A stretch of 64,000 nt of DNA from Cristatella mucedo (Eukaryota > Bryozoa > Phylactolaemata > Cristatellidae), in the NCBI GenBank assembly GCA_009760855.2, contig WPIO01000111.1, positions 436,001 through 500,000 of the forward strand. Reading direction: 5' to 3'. Every line of letters begins with the position of its first letter. Positions within the stretch are counted from its first letter, which is position 1. The notes below the pieces were generated by a model. The model was given only the letters and a program-made list of their open reading frames with translations, ran no database searches and was not told the DNA's origin. This document shows positions 33,585 through 45,500 of this stretch, in pieces. The translations under genes and the position numbers were made by a program.

Positions 33585-34868
33585 TGCGTTGACAACTATC
33601 TCAGTGGGAGACTCCAGAGTATTGACGTGAATGGACAAAGATCATCTGAAGTACCTCTAAAATATGGAGTACCTCAGAGCTCTGTGCTAGGTCCGGTTCT
33701 TTTTACGGTTTCTACTCTGCCTCTTGCTGATGTGATTGCCAAGCACAATCTAGGCTTTCACTTCTATGCAGATGACACTCAGTTGTACCTTTGCTTTGAT
33801 CCCTCCCAGCCTTCGAGCACCTCAAATTCTCTAAACTCACTAGCTGCATGCATTGATGACATCCGCACTTGGATGGCAGAAAATTTTCTAAAACTTAACG
33901 ATGATAAAACTAACTTACCAGTTATGGGCAAACCCAGTGTGATCCAGAGATTGGAAAGGCTGACTCTCAAAAGTGGCTCTGCCAGCATATCTCCAGTTGA
34001 ATCAGCTCGAAATCTAGGTGTCATATTCCAAAGCGACCTCTCGTTAGACGACCATATCAGCTCCACAGTCAAATCCGCCTATTTTCAGCTTCATAACGTT
34101 GCTAAAATTCGGGCTTGTTTAGATAAAGATACCACATCTAAGTTGGTCCATGCATTCGTGACATCCCGTCTCGACTTCTGCAACTCACTGCTTACTGGCC
34201 TACCAGCATGTGCGATCAGGCGATTGCAGCTTGTGCAAAACTCTGCAGCTAGGCTTGTATGTCGTGAGCGTCGCAGTTGCCACATTACTCCACTTCTCAC
34301 CGACCTGCACTGGCTACCAGTCAAGCAACGGATTGACTTCAAGGTTTTGTCGCTCACTTTTAGGTCCTTTCATTCTATGGCTCCAGCCTATCTCTCCGAC
34401 ATACTCCCCCATCAGGCCATGCATCGTACCACCCGCTTTTCGGAATCCAACAGTCTAGAAATACTTCATACAAACCTTAAATCCTTAGGAGACCGTGCAT
34501 TTAGCTCATATGCTCCCAAATCCTGGAACTCCCTCCCGACCTGCGTCAGAACATCCCCTGACCTGACCACATTTAAAAGGAACCTAAAAACACAACTATT
34601 TAGGACAGCATTTAGTGGGTCCCTATGATTCGTCCTTGATGTGCTTATGCGTGCTGACACTGTGCACGCTGCCACTAACCACATTTGCATGTTGACCCTG
34701 TGTATGTCACCCCTAACCATATTATTCATTTCGTTTATTTTTCAAGCATGATTTTACTTACCATTCCATTGCATTTCACTTTACAGCAAATGTAAAGCGC
34801 CTAGAGAGAAATTTAGTTCTCTGAGGGCGCTTTATCAAGTGAATTATTACTATTACCATTATTATTAC
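33585..34868 (+). mobile_element. LINE-A copy, 5'-truncated, reverse-transcriptase frame still open
   Basis: From about 33588 to the stop at 34626-34628 the frame is uninterrupted for about 345 codons. It begins with NYLSGRLQS and includes the reverse-transcriptase core GVPQSSVLGPVLF, the catalytic box FYADDTQLYL near 33758, ENFLKLNDDKT, NLGVIFQSDLSLDDHI, LDFCNSLLTGLP, and the C-terminal LHWLPVKQRIDFK and LFRTAFSGSL. The family 3' UTR, the stem-loop tail (AAAGCGCCTAGAGAGA, then GTTCTCTGAGGGCGCTTTAT) and an ATT-rich end at 34868 follow. Endonuclease and palm N-terminal parts are absent. An upstream ATG in the GC-rich flank keeps the frame open by chance. It looks like the youngest copy in the window. 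Confidence 0.92.
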
Positions 34869-36468
34869 AACTTGTCACATATTTCGTTATACAGCTCGGG
34901 TCCATCAATGCCTGAACAATAGAAGCCTCCAACATCTAGTCATTGCTGGCGAAGTTTGGTTTGGTCAAGTGCATTCAAAAGCTTTTCAATTTCCAACACG
35001 AAACCGAACCTATCATCGAGATACGTGAAATGGGAAAATCTAGTTGTAATTTCTTGTCGCATACATTCTATGCTGACCTTGGGACTCTTTAAATCTCCTC
35101 CTCTGCTGTGTGACCAACATATTGATAGAGTTCTCCAGGTGTCTGTGTCCTTCGGTGGATTCTACGTCCAGCTGCAACTCTCCGCAATTCACATTTCCTT
35201 TTGGCATCTAGCAGTGATTCCTGGCACAGGTCTTCTCGAAGTCTTGGAAACTCAGTCACAAGTGAGTGGATGTCACAAGAAGCGTCTCCGATGTTCATCT
35301 TTGAATCTTGCAGTCTTTTCTGAACGCGGTCAATCTTCCTTAAGATACTGTACGAAAATGGCAGTAGAGCCAAAAAGTTAAAGTTCAAAATACACTGTAG
35401 AAGACTGCCAGCTTTACTTCATGTTTTAGTGTTCTACTTGTGTCCTCAAACAGTTGCTCCAAAAAGACCTGCAATGCTGTTCACTCCATCATTTAAAGCT
35501 TTCATAGCCTCCACCCTTGCACTCCACTTCATTGCAGAGTCGTGTTTGACAGTGATGGCAAAGACTTTCGTCAGTTTCTTCCTGCCTCAGAGTTGATCTT
35601 GCAAAGAATGGGAAGGCGCGCTTTCTATTATTCTAAAAAAAAAAAGGTAATGACAACGGAATCTTGACTTGCAGCACAAACTCGTGCCAGGCTCAAGCTG
35701 CGGTCATCGCGGTTTACAAAGATTGCCTTCACATTTCTGAACAGTATTCTCATTCGGACTTGTAAAAGGTGGCCAGACTTGACCGCTGCGTTGTCGTAGC
35801 ACGCAGCCAGTTAAGTAAGCCTAGCTTGTGTCGTCAAATAGTGCGTCAGTGCTCAGCCACCGCACGCTGGATCGCCCTTGACGCGGCGTAGCAGGCACGG
35901 CTCGCCCTTGATGCGACACAGCCCGCCTGCGGCAAGCAGGATGTGGCGAGCGGACGGGGAGGGAGGGGCAGTTGGAGCGCGGACGGAGCAATGAACGGTC
36001 ATACAGTTGTTTCGCTGCGAGCGCCAGCCGAATATAAGGCGGTTGGAGGCCCTCGCTGTTTCCGTGTCGTCGCATGTGTGCCGAAAGATCTTCGAGCTAC
36101 GGCTCGGTTCCAAGTCTGCAAACATGCTTAAATAGCTCAGCCACTAATAGTCAAGTCCATTGAAACAAGCACTTGCTTGAAATATACAAAATATAATTCG
36201 TTTATATATCGCCCCAAGAGAACCCAATCTCTATTCAGGCGCTTCACATATGCCTCGGAGCTCGAGCCCACGACCTAAGTCAGACCTTGGTCGGGGCGAG
36301 CACCTTAACCGCTAGACCAAACCAGCTAGAGATTGGTATTCCTACCAAAGAAAGTCTAAAAAAACAATGCACAATCCATTTTGTTTCTAGCACCCCATTG
36401 GCCCTGGCCTTGGCCCCCGGGGGGGGGGGAATCTGCCCCGCCCCTCGCTGCCACTTGCTGCGCCTCTG
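34869..36468 (-). mobile_element. Second hAT transposon copy, truncated, with a SINE inside
   Basis: On the minus strand the element starts at 36468 with CAGAGGCGCAGCAAGTGGCA, a variant of the TIR at 15922, followed by a G/C run and GGCCAAGGCC as in the first copy. Bases 36130-35820 match the first copy's 5' region (ACACATGCGACGACACGGAA). Bases 35390-35089 keep an open transposase stretch (FNFLALLPFSYSILRKIDRV and RVQKRLQDSKM) that aligns with 16830-17120. The 3' end is cut where the LINE-A tail ends at 34868. The dimerisation region and right TIR are missing. Confidence 0.8.
36190..36330 (-). mobile_element. SINE-A copy inside the second hAT
   Basis: Reversed it reads CTGGTTTGGTCTAGCGGTTA, GGTGCTCGCCCCGACCAAGG, GTCGTGGGCTCGAGCTC, and ends in GAGATTGGGTTCTCTTGGGG and CGATATATAAACGAATTATA. 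Confidence 0.85.
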
Positions 36469-36634
36469 CGGGCGAGACGCCGAACGCTCTTTTCCTGGTA
36501 GGCGTGCAAAGTTTAGATGCCCTTTGCAGCAGCGTGATTCGCGAAAGCACATCCACAGCTGAGAAAACCGACAATAAAGAGCTCGCTAGCAAAAAGTCGC
36601 GTCGTCGCATCTACGGTAAGTCGTACGCTTGCGG

Positions 36635-36965
36635 GCATATCCATCCGCGACTCCTCGAACGCAGCGACAATTCACACGGTTGTTACACTGGAGAGCTCTC
36701 TACGGAGCGGGAGCACTCAGGGCCTTAGCGGCTATCGATGCGCCTACTGGTGGCGGACCGCTCGCCGCCCTTCACGCTGCGTACTAGCGTTTTCGGCTAC
36801 CCTCGGGACTCGCTTCGGCGGCACGCTCAGTGCCTAAGGCTACGGATTCAGTTCTCACGCTGCGATGGTAGCGGTAGGCGTGCGCGCTCTTCACTGCGTG
36901 CATATCCATCCGCGACCCCTCGAACGCAGCGACCATTCGCGGGTGTTACACTGAAGAGCTCTCTA
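36635..36965. repeat. Pair of about 66-base direct repeats, 265 bases apart
   Basis: CATATCCATCCGCGACTCCT with CGAACGCAGCGACAATTC occurs at 36635-36702. CATATCCATCCGCGACCCCT with CGAACGCAGCGACCATTC occurs at 36900-36966. Both run into GTTACACTGRAGAGCTCTCT. The 265-base spacing could be a tandem dimer or short terminal repeats. Confidence 0.8.
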
Positions 36966-36969
36966 GAAA

Positions 36970-37400
36970 TCACCCTTGTAAGCTGCTTTTCGGTGACTTT
37001 GCGCGATTAAGCGTAAAAGAGCTGCAATTTATTTTCCATGCGCTCCTCTTGTCAAGCTAGTACACCTTGGACTCGGCCAGATTGATGTAGTGGTACTGGT
37101 AATGGTGGAGGGCAGTCAGCAGCCGCGCCTTCCTAACGCTGCGTTGTGGACTGCAAAAGTCACTTGCGAACGGAGAGATTTCTGAAACTGTTTGCTCGTC
37201 CTTACGCGCCGCCAGCACTTGACCCGAGGTAGTAATGAGTTAAGTGCTGCTTTGACTTAGTGTTGACCTGCACTGAGCGAGCGAAACTCGAATGGTCAAT
37301 ACTGAAAGCCCTCTCGGTTCGCTTCCAAATGGCCCTAGTGCAGGGTACATTGTATTACATTGTACATTGTAAGAGTACATTGTCGGCCCTGGTTAAGATT
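36970..37400. other. No feature recognised
   Basis: Mixed sequence with no domain. A short GTACATTGTATTACATTGTA repeat lies near 37346. Confidence 0.35.
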
Positions 37401-37855
37401 ATTGGATACGCTAGCGTCTTAGCCAACTCTTTTAGATCCCTTGGCGCTTTTCATAATCTAATCGTTTACCTATACCTCGTACAAACCTCAAATCCTTTGG
37501 AGATTGTGCCTTTAGATCGCATGCTCTCAAAGTCTCGAACTCACTTCCGACTGGTGTCACCATATCCCTAGACTCGACCACATTTAATAAGAAACTAAAA
37601 GCGCATCTATTCATCACAGCATTTAGTTGGTCCTTGCTATTCGTATTTTACTTGCTTACGCTTGCTGACACTGTGCATGCTGACACTAACCATATTAGCA
37701 TGCTGACCGCGTGCACCTCTAACCATGTTATGCGTGCTGTCGTTGAGCATGCCACCACTACCTATTCAATCGCGCTTTCTTTGAAGCAAACGTAAAGTGC
37801 CAAGAAATAGACTGAGTTATCTGAGGGCGCTAGTAAATGTATTATTATTATTATT
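37400..37855 (+). mobile_element. LINE-A 5'-truncated copy
   Basis: CCTCGTACAAACCTCAAATC and CTTTGGAGATTGTGCC show the C-terminal coding end, broken by stops. GCTGACACTGTGCATGCTGA, the tail ACTGAGTTATCTGAGGGCGC and (ATT)n follow. Confidence 0.8.
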
Positions 37856-37857
37856 AT

Positions 37858-38000
37858 AAAACCTGATCGCAGTTCATGACCCAGGACGCGTACTCGAGCC
37901 CTGAAGTAAGTAATTTCTTAATATAGGTTACAAGGCGTTGAGTGTCTTCTGTTCTATGCAAACGAGACTGTTTAATCAGCTAATTTTTTATTTTACAGCC
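37858..38000 (+). mobile_element. SINE-B copy, diverged
   Basis: A GGACGCGTACTCGAGCCCTG box-B-like head, then GTGTCTTCTGTTCTATGCAA and ACGAGACTGTTTAATCAGCT. Confidence 0.55.
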
Positions 38001-38318
38001 CTAAGTGTATCAAAATCTGGGGATTCGATTCGATACAGTAAAACATAGGCTAAGTAGACAAATAATCAGATGGAGGCTGATCTCCGATGGAACTGCGGTA
38101 ACAGTGAAGATGTGCTTGCATGCACGTATGCCGAGCCGGTTTGGCCCTGTGGCTCGCAGTCGCTCCAGCCAACGTGGGGCCCATAACCTGTGGCCGCGGC
38201 GTGATCTTACGACGACAGAATAAGCTCGAAGCCGCGGCACGCATTCACATGGGCAAGTGGTAATATTAGGCCGATTCGCTGAATCGGTCATGAGTCCAGA
38301 GTAGCGCCGATGATCCAA

Positions 38319-38330
38319 ATCTCTCTCTCT

Positions 38331-38421
<91 letters not shown>

Positions 38422-38458
38422 GACAGAGACAGAGAGAGACGGAGAGAGAGAGAGAGGC
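38319..38458. repeat. (GA)n and (GACA)n microsatellite with a palindromic edge
   Basis: TCTCTCTCTCGAGAGAGAGA is a perfect palindrome at the left edge. About 60 bases of GACA units and GA follow. Confidence 0.95.
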
Positions 38459-38459
38459 G

Positions 38460-39305
38460 ATCGTCGCGGGCCCGGCTTTTTGGGCAACAGCTGTCGGGCT
38501 AAGATCGGCACTTTTTCTAAAGACTCCCGCCGCGCATTCCCTTGAGGTAATAGGATCGTAACTTATAAACGCCCAACTCGGCAATACTATACGACAGCTG
38601 ATAGTGGGAAGCGCTCGCGCTCGCTCTAGCGCTCGTGCAAGTGCTAGCGGCGGTGGCCGCGGCTTCGCTCGGAGATATGCGTCCTGGCTGTACTCTGGGC
38701 GCGTTGCAAGGCTGTCGCAGAGTAAAACGCTGACAACCTGGAAACGAACGTACGAGCAAAAGCATTTTTGAAAGAGCAGCCGCACCCGCTCAGAGCTCCT
38801 GCTGTTCATCGCGGCAAGCATCAAGGGAAAGCCTGCTTCTGAACGCGGTCATCGCGAGAATCAAGCTGCTGTCGGCTCTTGCTCACTTGTGCGTCAGCAT
38901 TCCTAGCAAGATCCGGAATCTGAGCTGTAGCCACAGTCCGGCTGAGAAGGCAAGTTTCGGCGCAGCGAGAGCAGGTCGCCGGTGCGTCTCTACTATAGAG
39001 TTCATTCGTGAAGGTAACGAGACCACAGGTCACGAAGCTCCGTAATGGCACCGCTAGGAAAAAGTGTTAACGGTTGCAGAAAATAAAGCTCCAAGATGTT
39101 TAAAGACATGCTTGGTAATAATTACACAACCGATTGCAGAAATAATCTACCGCCATCTGACGTAGACGAGCCTGGACTCTGGGACGTGTAGAATATGTAC
39201 AGCTTTCGAACTTTGTATCTTAATCTCCCCAATAATGGCACACATATGTACGATGTCGCTTTACTCAGGAAACGTTATTCTGACAGCTTTGTTCACTGGT
39301 TGTCG
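38460..39305. other. No gene recognised
   Basis: Short frames only. No domain was seen on either strand. Confidence 0.3.
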
Positions 39306-39309
39306 GTGG

Positions 39310-39405
39310 CGTTCCTAGGATTCCTTTGTAGCAAATCTAAAGCGCCTAGACAGAGATCGAGTTCTCTGAGGGCGCTAGATCACATTGCTCATCATTACTA
39401 TTATT
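39310..39405 (+). mobile_element. LINE-A 3' tail
   Basis: GCAAATCTAAAGCGCCTAGA, then GAGTTCTCTGAGGGCGCTAG and an ATT-rich end. Confidence 0.75.
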
Positions 39406-39839
39406 GTGCGCCCGGGGACGAATTATACAGTTGGTGCCCCTCCACCACCAGTATTAGGCGCCCACTCTGAGGCCCTCCCCCGATCCAGCGCCCGAGTACA
39501 TAAATCCCCCTGCCACCCTTTGGTAGGCCGCTGCTGGTGATTATGTCATTTAGTAAGCTGATTATTTATTACACCGTTCATTCATTCCACCTTTAGCCTG
39601 GCGAGAGCGTCACTAAAACATGTTATGGGTATAATAATAATAATAATAATAACAGTAATAATAATCAAAATAGTTTTATTCCGCGTTTGACTTTGAGAGA
39701 ACGAAGTCTTTATTAACGCAATTGTTAAAATCACTGAAAGAGAAGCAATAATTAGTAGTAAAAACAAGCCAAGTATCGCGTTTATGAAAAACCCCAAAGC
39801 ACTCAAGTATCGCGGTTAGACGAGCTCACAAAAGTCAAT

Positions 39840-39970
39840 ATCCGTAGACTCGCGGCTGCTGTTTCATAAGACCCCTGGTTAGAATCCTCATCTGAGTCAT
39901 AAACGCGTGGCACTTGAACGCAGTGGTAAAAAGGCGCCCTCGCCAGGGTTGCTATACAAAGGTATGTTCA
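39840..39970 (+). mobile_element. Diverged SINE-B-like copy
   Basis: CCCCTGGTTAGAATCCTCAT resembles a tRNA T-arm, followed by AGGCGCCCTCGCC and GTTGCTATACAAAGG. The match is weak. Confidence 0.35.
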
Positions 39971-40639
39971 GTTCTTAGACTCGACGTGCAGAGCTTCGTA
40001 CTATGCAAGACCGTAAGTTGTAAAAGATGCAAGACCACGAAGGAAGGGTGATTTGCTCAGAGCGATCGTAAGCTGCTTTGAGAAATTCTCTGAATTTGAC
40101 GTGCTCTCTGAATTTTAGGAGTTCTCCAAATTTAAGCTCTTCGAATTTGAGCAGTTCTCTAGCAGAGCACTTTAAATAAGAATGATTTGCTTAATTCTTC
40201 TGCTGGCGAATTCTCGCTGGCGTCTCCATCCGGACGTTGGCAAATTGGGAGCGTTTGGTATCATTCCCAAAGCCCCGGAGACGTTCGGTGGATAATGGCG
40301 GCCGACAAAAACCTCACCAGCTGAATTCAAACTTCAAGAGTCTTCGCACATCGATCCTTGACGTCCGCCGCTCGTAAAACAGCCAGCCAGTAGGCAGGTT
40401 GCATAAACGACGAACGCGTGCTAATGACGCGGTGACGATTTCATCCTGAATGCTTGTTGAATGTCTGATCTGTTCCCTGCTCTTCCTACCCCACCCTGAC
40501 GCGTCACCGTCGATCGAGCGGACGGGGCCTCCTACCCCGCAGTGAAGCGTGCCAATTTCGCTCTTCATCTGCGAACTGGAGCCTCAACGCGAAAGCTCAA
40601 ATGCGGTAGACAGTAAGATTGTAGGCAAGTCCAAAACTC

Positions 40640-42310
40640 GTCGCCGGCGCGGGCTCTGAACGAGCTCTGACCTGCGGATTTTCAAATGGTCAAGACGAGC
40701 ACGAGGGTTGAAATGTTCGAAACGAGAATGGTCAAGTGCTCGAACGCTCGAAGGAGGTCTAGAAGGTCAAAGCGCGTACGGTCAAAACGAGCGCAAAACG
40801 AGAACGAAGCGGCGCCGTAGTGCCCTGCGCCGCCGCCGGACAGCTGCTCTGAGCGGCAGGGCGCATGGCCGCTGGCGGCGGAATGCGCCCTGCGCTGCGT
40901 TGGCAGTCGCCCTCGCGCTGTGCTCGCATATCTCACGGCGATGTCCCACGCGGCGCGAGGCGATGCCCCACGCGGCACGAGCGCGGCTCTCCCGCTCGCG
41001 CCGCGCATCGGTAGTCGTGGGTGGTGCAGCCGCCGCCGCCACCACTGCTGCAGCGCCGGTTCGCCGCGCAAGCGCTCGCCGGCGGCCGCATCGACCGGCG
41101 ACTGCCCGGCCAGATTGGCACTCGAGCTTCGAGTGCACGAGCGAGCGTAGGATTGAACCGGCTGCGGCCGCCGGCTCGCGCGCTCTCCGAGAAGGCGGCG
41201 ACGTGGCGCGTCGACGCCGTCGGTGTCGTCTGCCGATCCGATGCGAGCGAGGCGCGCCGTCCGGCGCAGCCGCGTGGCACACGCCCGGATCCGGGACGGA
41301 CGGGCGCGCGAGGTAAGAGGCAGCTGTCTCTGCGAGCTTTGCTTCGCCGCCGCGGCCATGGCTTGACGGTTGAACGGCGTCGGGTGCGTCTCCGGGCCCG
41401 CAGTCAGATAACCGTCCGATGCTTTCTACCGGCCACCCATAGATCGGCAACATAAAGTTGGCTGCCCCGCGCTACGTGACCCCGCGTCCCGCTGCGAAAC
41501 GTTGAGTAGCGATGAATCGACGACGAGGTCGTGGGCTCGCTGTTGCTACTGAGCTGTGTAGAGGAGGCCGCTCGCGTTTCAGACATCATATTTGCCGTTT
41601 CTGTCTATACGCCCTCCCCTCTCTCCTTAGCCGAGCCTTGTCTCTCAAATGGCCACGACTTTGGCCCAATGCGTTAAGTTCCCAAATGCCAATACCAATG
41701 CCTTTTAGCCGGGTGCGATTCTACACCGGAACCATCACTAAAAATGGCATCAACCGGATGCGCTAAGCCGTCTACTGGTTTACGCGTGGCTACGTTGAAC
41801 CGAATCCCGTCGAACGTCGCCCAGCTCAGCGCGCCCATCGCGGCGGCGACGCGCTAGAGCTGTGGCGGCGGATTCGGATGCAGATGCTGCCAGCTACGCG
41901 CCCGCGCGCGTGCGCGCCTGCAAGGAGCGCGACGTCTGTGAGAGCTCGTGCGCGCCCCGCCGAAGCGCTCCGGTAATGCGTAGCTCTCATCGATCAGCGT
42001 CCTGGTCCTCGCGGGAGCATTCGGCGGCCTATTTTTTCCTTTCACCGATCACGAAGAAAAGCGTCGCTCAAAGCGTCGCTCGAAGCTTCTCCGAGGAGTG
42101 CAATTGCTCCGCGCGAAGAGCGTCGGTGACTGCGTCCGCTCAGATGCTCTCCGGTCGTCTTTTTCTCTCTATTTCGCTGCGAGATGCGAGCGGTGAAGGA
42201 TTTTCTCCTCGACCGCTCCGCTCTTCCGTCTACCGCAATGACAGCCGCAGCGGCGAGCGAAACGCTGGCCACGGCGGCTGCGGCCAGCGAGATATCTCGC
42301 GGGCTTTGAC
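40640..42310. other. GC/CpG-rich region without a supported gene
   Basis: Both strands hold overlapping open frames of 80-225 codons. All are Arg/Ala-rich and none shows a domain. They are what random GC-rich DNA gives. The region could hold a promoter or first exon, but nothing in the sequence decides this. Confidence 0.4.
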
Positions 42311-42537
42311 TGACTGCGTAAGTTGAAAATCTCCAGAGAGAGCCATTAAGAGTAGGTAACGCGTCCTTTCGCAGAGTCACTTGACATACTGTACGCACGT
42401 TAAAATCGACAAAAGCTCGAGCGTAAAGTGCTCGACGTAGACGACCAATTCTTCGTGCGCTCGAGCCGTGCGGCGACGTAAAACGCCCGGATAGAGCTTA
42501 AACTCTCGCGAGATCTTTAGGGCGCTATACAAGCGAT

Positions 42538-42706
42538 ACTATATAAACTATAATATAAACTATAAACTAAATAAACTAAACTATAAACTATACAAACTAA
42601 ACTATGCAAACTATAATAAAAATAGATAATATGGATATAATATAGATAATATTGATATCATATAGATAATATAATGTAGATAATATAGATAAATATAGAT
42701 AAACTA
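42538..42706. repeat. AT-rich degenerate minisatellite
   Basis: First half: variants of TATAAACTA and CAAACTA. Second half: variants of ATAGATAATATGGATAT. Confidence 0.85.
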
Positions 42707-42709
42707 TGC

Positions 42710-43900
42710 AAACGTCGTGGATGCTGCCCCTGACCCTCGGCGCCATCGAGCTCGCTTCAGCGACCGGCACTGAGCGTCCCGGGATTCGCGCGACGTATGC
42801 GGCGGTGGCGGCGTGCGATTCGCGGCGGCAGCGCGCGACGCGTGCGCCGGCGGCGATTGAGCGCGCCTTTGCCGCACCTTTGCTTAGCGCTCGCGGTCGC
42901 CAGGGCCTTCTCTACTCCTTGGCGCGCCAGAATTGATAGACCGCCGCCAGCAGTGCATTCGCCGCGGTGAGCGGCGCAGTAGGCCGCTCGCCGCCGCCGG
43001 CGCCGGCGCCGCCGCAGCGGGACCCTTCCTAGCGACGTGCAGTCAGCCGTCACGCGGCAGGCGTCCTGCCGCGACACAATGTGGCGCGCTAGCGGAGGTG
43101 CTCAGCGTGACTGCTATCGATCGGATCTCGGCTCTCTATTTTCCCCCGCCGACACAATCGTTATTGCGCCGAGCTCATTCAGCCCAACCGCTCACTTTTC
43201 AACTAAGGTTTCAGATTTTTTTTTCAACAATGCGAGCTGCCATTATCCCATTGTAACCGGCCGGCCGCACCGATAAAGCTCGCAGGCTGCCAAAGCTCGC
43301 GGCTCGCTCGCCCCGCGCGCGTGCGGCCGACGTGGGTCGGCGGCTCGCGGGCGGTGACCGACCGCGAAACCGCCGGCGGCAGACAATGCGCCGCTCCACT
43401 CGCCCGCCGCCGCCACGTCGTCGTTGACGCCACCGCTGCCACCGCCGCCGCCTCACCCAACCGTCCACCGCCGGAGCCTTCGTGGCCGCGATAGACGCCG
43501 CCGCAGCCGATGAGAGCGACGCTCGAGCGGCCGGCCGGCGGGCGCTCCGCCCCGACCGCAAGCACTGCCGGCGCTGCTTGGCCGTGAGTACGCGCGGCAG
43601 CATTGCCGTCGCCGCTCCTCTCGCGCGCGCTCTTCGCCGCGCTCGTCGGCGGCGCACGTCTCTCATCGGCGATCTCGGTTAGAGAAAAAGAATAACGCGG
43701 CGCGTCTCTCGCCGTCGCACGAATGAGCTCCGACCGTTCGCACCGATTCGGCGGATCGCGCGCGCTCGACGCGCGCCGCGAAAGCCGTCGAAGCGCGCCG
43801 CCTAGCCGAGCCCTCCGCGACGCTCTCCGTCGAGTGGAGGCTGGGAAGTCGGCGCCAGTCGCTCCGCCTCGGTCGCGCGACCGCACGACCCAAGTAGTAG
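42710..43900. other. GC/CpG-rich region without a supported gene
   Basis: It starts abruptly after the AT-rich minisatellite. Frames on both strands (up to 220 codons) are Arg/Ala-rich and unrecognised. Confidence 0.4.
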
Positions 43901-44399
43901 ATTCGAGTGATGTACTGCGGCAATCCTTACGGCAAACATTAGCGACTCCTATTAGATGTGCAGTCTCTTCTCCCGGTGACCTAGGTGTCTTAATAAAATC
44001 ACTTTGGCGCTACTAATTATCGGAAAATTGACCCGCTCGGCTACTGACCCCGAAGTCACCGGATAAACACGGCCCTGGGCCGCAGGGTAGGAACTCTGCG
44101 CTACCACTCTGACGTCAGGTCCATTTTGTTTCAAAAAAATCGATTCTTTGAAACGCAAAATAGTTGCCGGCCTACTGTCTAAAGCGTCCGTAGAAAACGA
44201 ATTACTCGCTCTGATCAAGATTCGCGGCCAGCATTACAGCGATTCGTCGCTGCGGGAATCTTGAATTGCTTAAAGCGGCGGAAAGGCCTGCCTGGTCAAT
44301 GTAAGTTTCAGTCCTGCTGACAGATCTGCGCAGTCTCCCGGACTAAATCCTGTGAGCTTACAAGGCTCGGGAGGGCCATAGTCTTTAATAATTGCAAGT

Positions 44400-44465
44400 A
44401 TAAATTAGTATATTGCCCTCAGAGAACTTAATCTCTTATTAGGACCTTTGCATATATACTGCACT
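44400..44465 (-). mobile_element. LINE-A tail remnant
   Basis: TTGCCCTCAGAGAACTTAAT, then CTCTTATTAGGACCTTTGCA. Confidence 0.6.
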
Positions 44466-44879
44466 GCCATTTTCGCCGCGGTTTCAGGTCCAATCAATTA
44501 AAAAGTTTAGTTCTCTTAGAAACCAAAATTCGGCTGTCGAGAACTCGCTGCCCCGGAGGAGCAGACGTGCTTCCGCGTCCTAGTGGAAAGGTGAAAATTG
44601 CCAATAGCCGCGAGTGTACTTGGCACCTCAGAGCGCGCGAGGCACTCGTCAACGAATGCGCGCCTCGATGTCTCTTGTGGGTAGCATTTGGCAAAGTCAA
44701 GATGACCGAAGGCCTACTGTCGCTCGCTGGGGCGCTCGGACGATGTCAGCCTCCACGAGACGTGAGTTTTTTGAAACCTTCGTGATGTGCCGCGGCAGTA
44801 CTAGACCGGCTGATTTGGCCACGGAGAGAGTTCGACTGGCGACATTCAAAGAAGTCGCAAGCGATGTCATCGGGTGCCG

Positions 44880-45462
44880 TCGGGTGACGTTCAGCGGCCG
44901 CTGAGACGATTCTGAGGCGAGGCTAGGCACGCCCCACGCCTCGATCGCGACGTCGGCGTCACGCGCGGACTAACTCCGGGAGTGATAGCGACCGCTGAAG
45001 CGGCGAGTCGGCCACTCGCCGTTTCGCGCCGCATGCACCCGTTTAGTAGCGTGTTCGTAGCTGCGAAATGCGTGTGCAGAGAAACTTGAGAGCGAGCTGA
45101 GCAGCTCTCCCCGCTCGGTTCGCATTTGTAAAGCACGACATTCCTAGCCGATTGGCGGCAGCGGTGCCTCAGCCGGGGCAGTGCGAGCGGTCGTGCCGGC
45201 TGCCCGCCTGCGACGCGTGCCCGAGGCTCGCAGCTGCTATCGTCAGCTGGCGGTGGCGAGCCGTAGGCTACGGCTGGGCGCAGCAGCATCCGACGAGCGG
45301 CGCCCGGGGCCGGGGTGGTGGACCCGCGCTCTGCCGCTCGAAGCACGAGCGCCGCTCTGCGAGGCGCATTATTCATTGAATCGCCCGACCGCGTCCAACA
45401 ATCGAGCTTCGGTCGAGTAAACAGCTTCCGCGAGCCGCTCGCAGGCTCGAGCGTGCAAAGCA

Positions 45463-45500
<38 letters not shown>

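Noticed and set aside
40682-43886. Many 80-225 codon frames on both strands
   Set aside because: Overlapping frames in several registers with Arg/Ala-rich translations are expected from GC-rich non-coding DNA.
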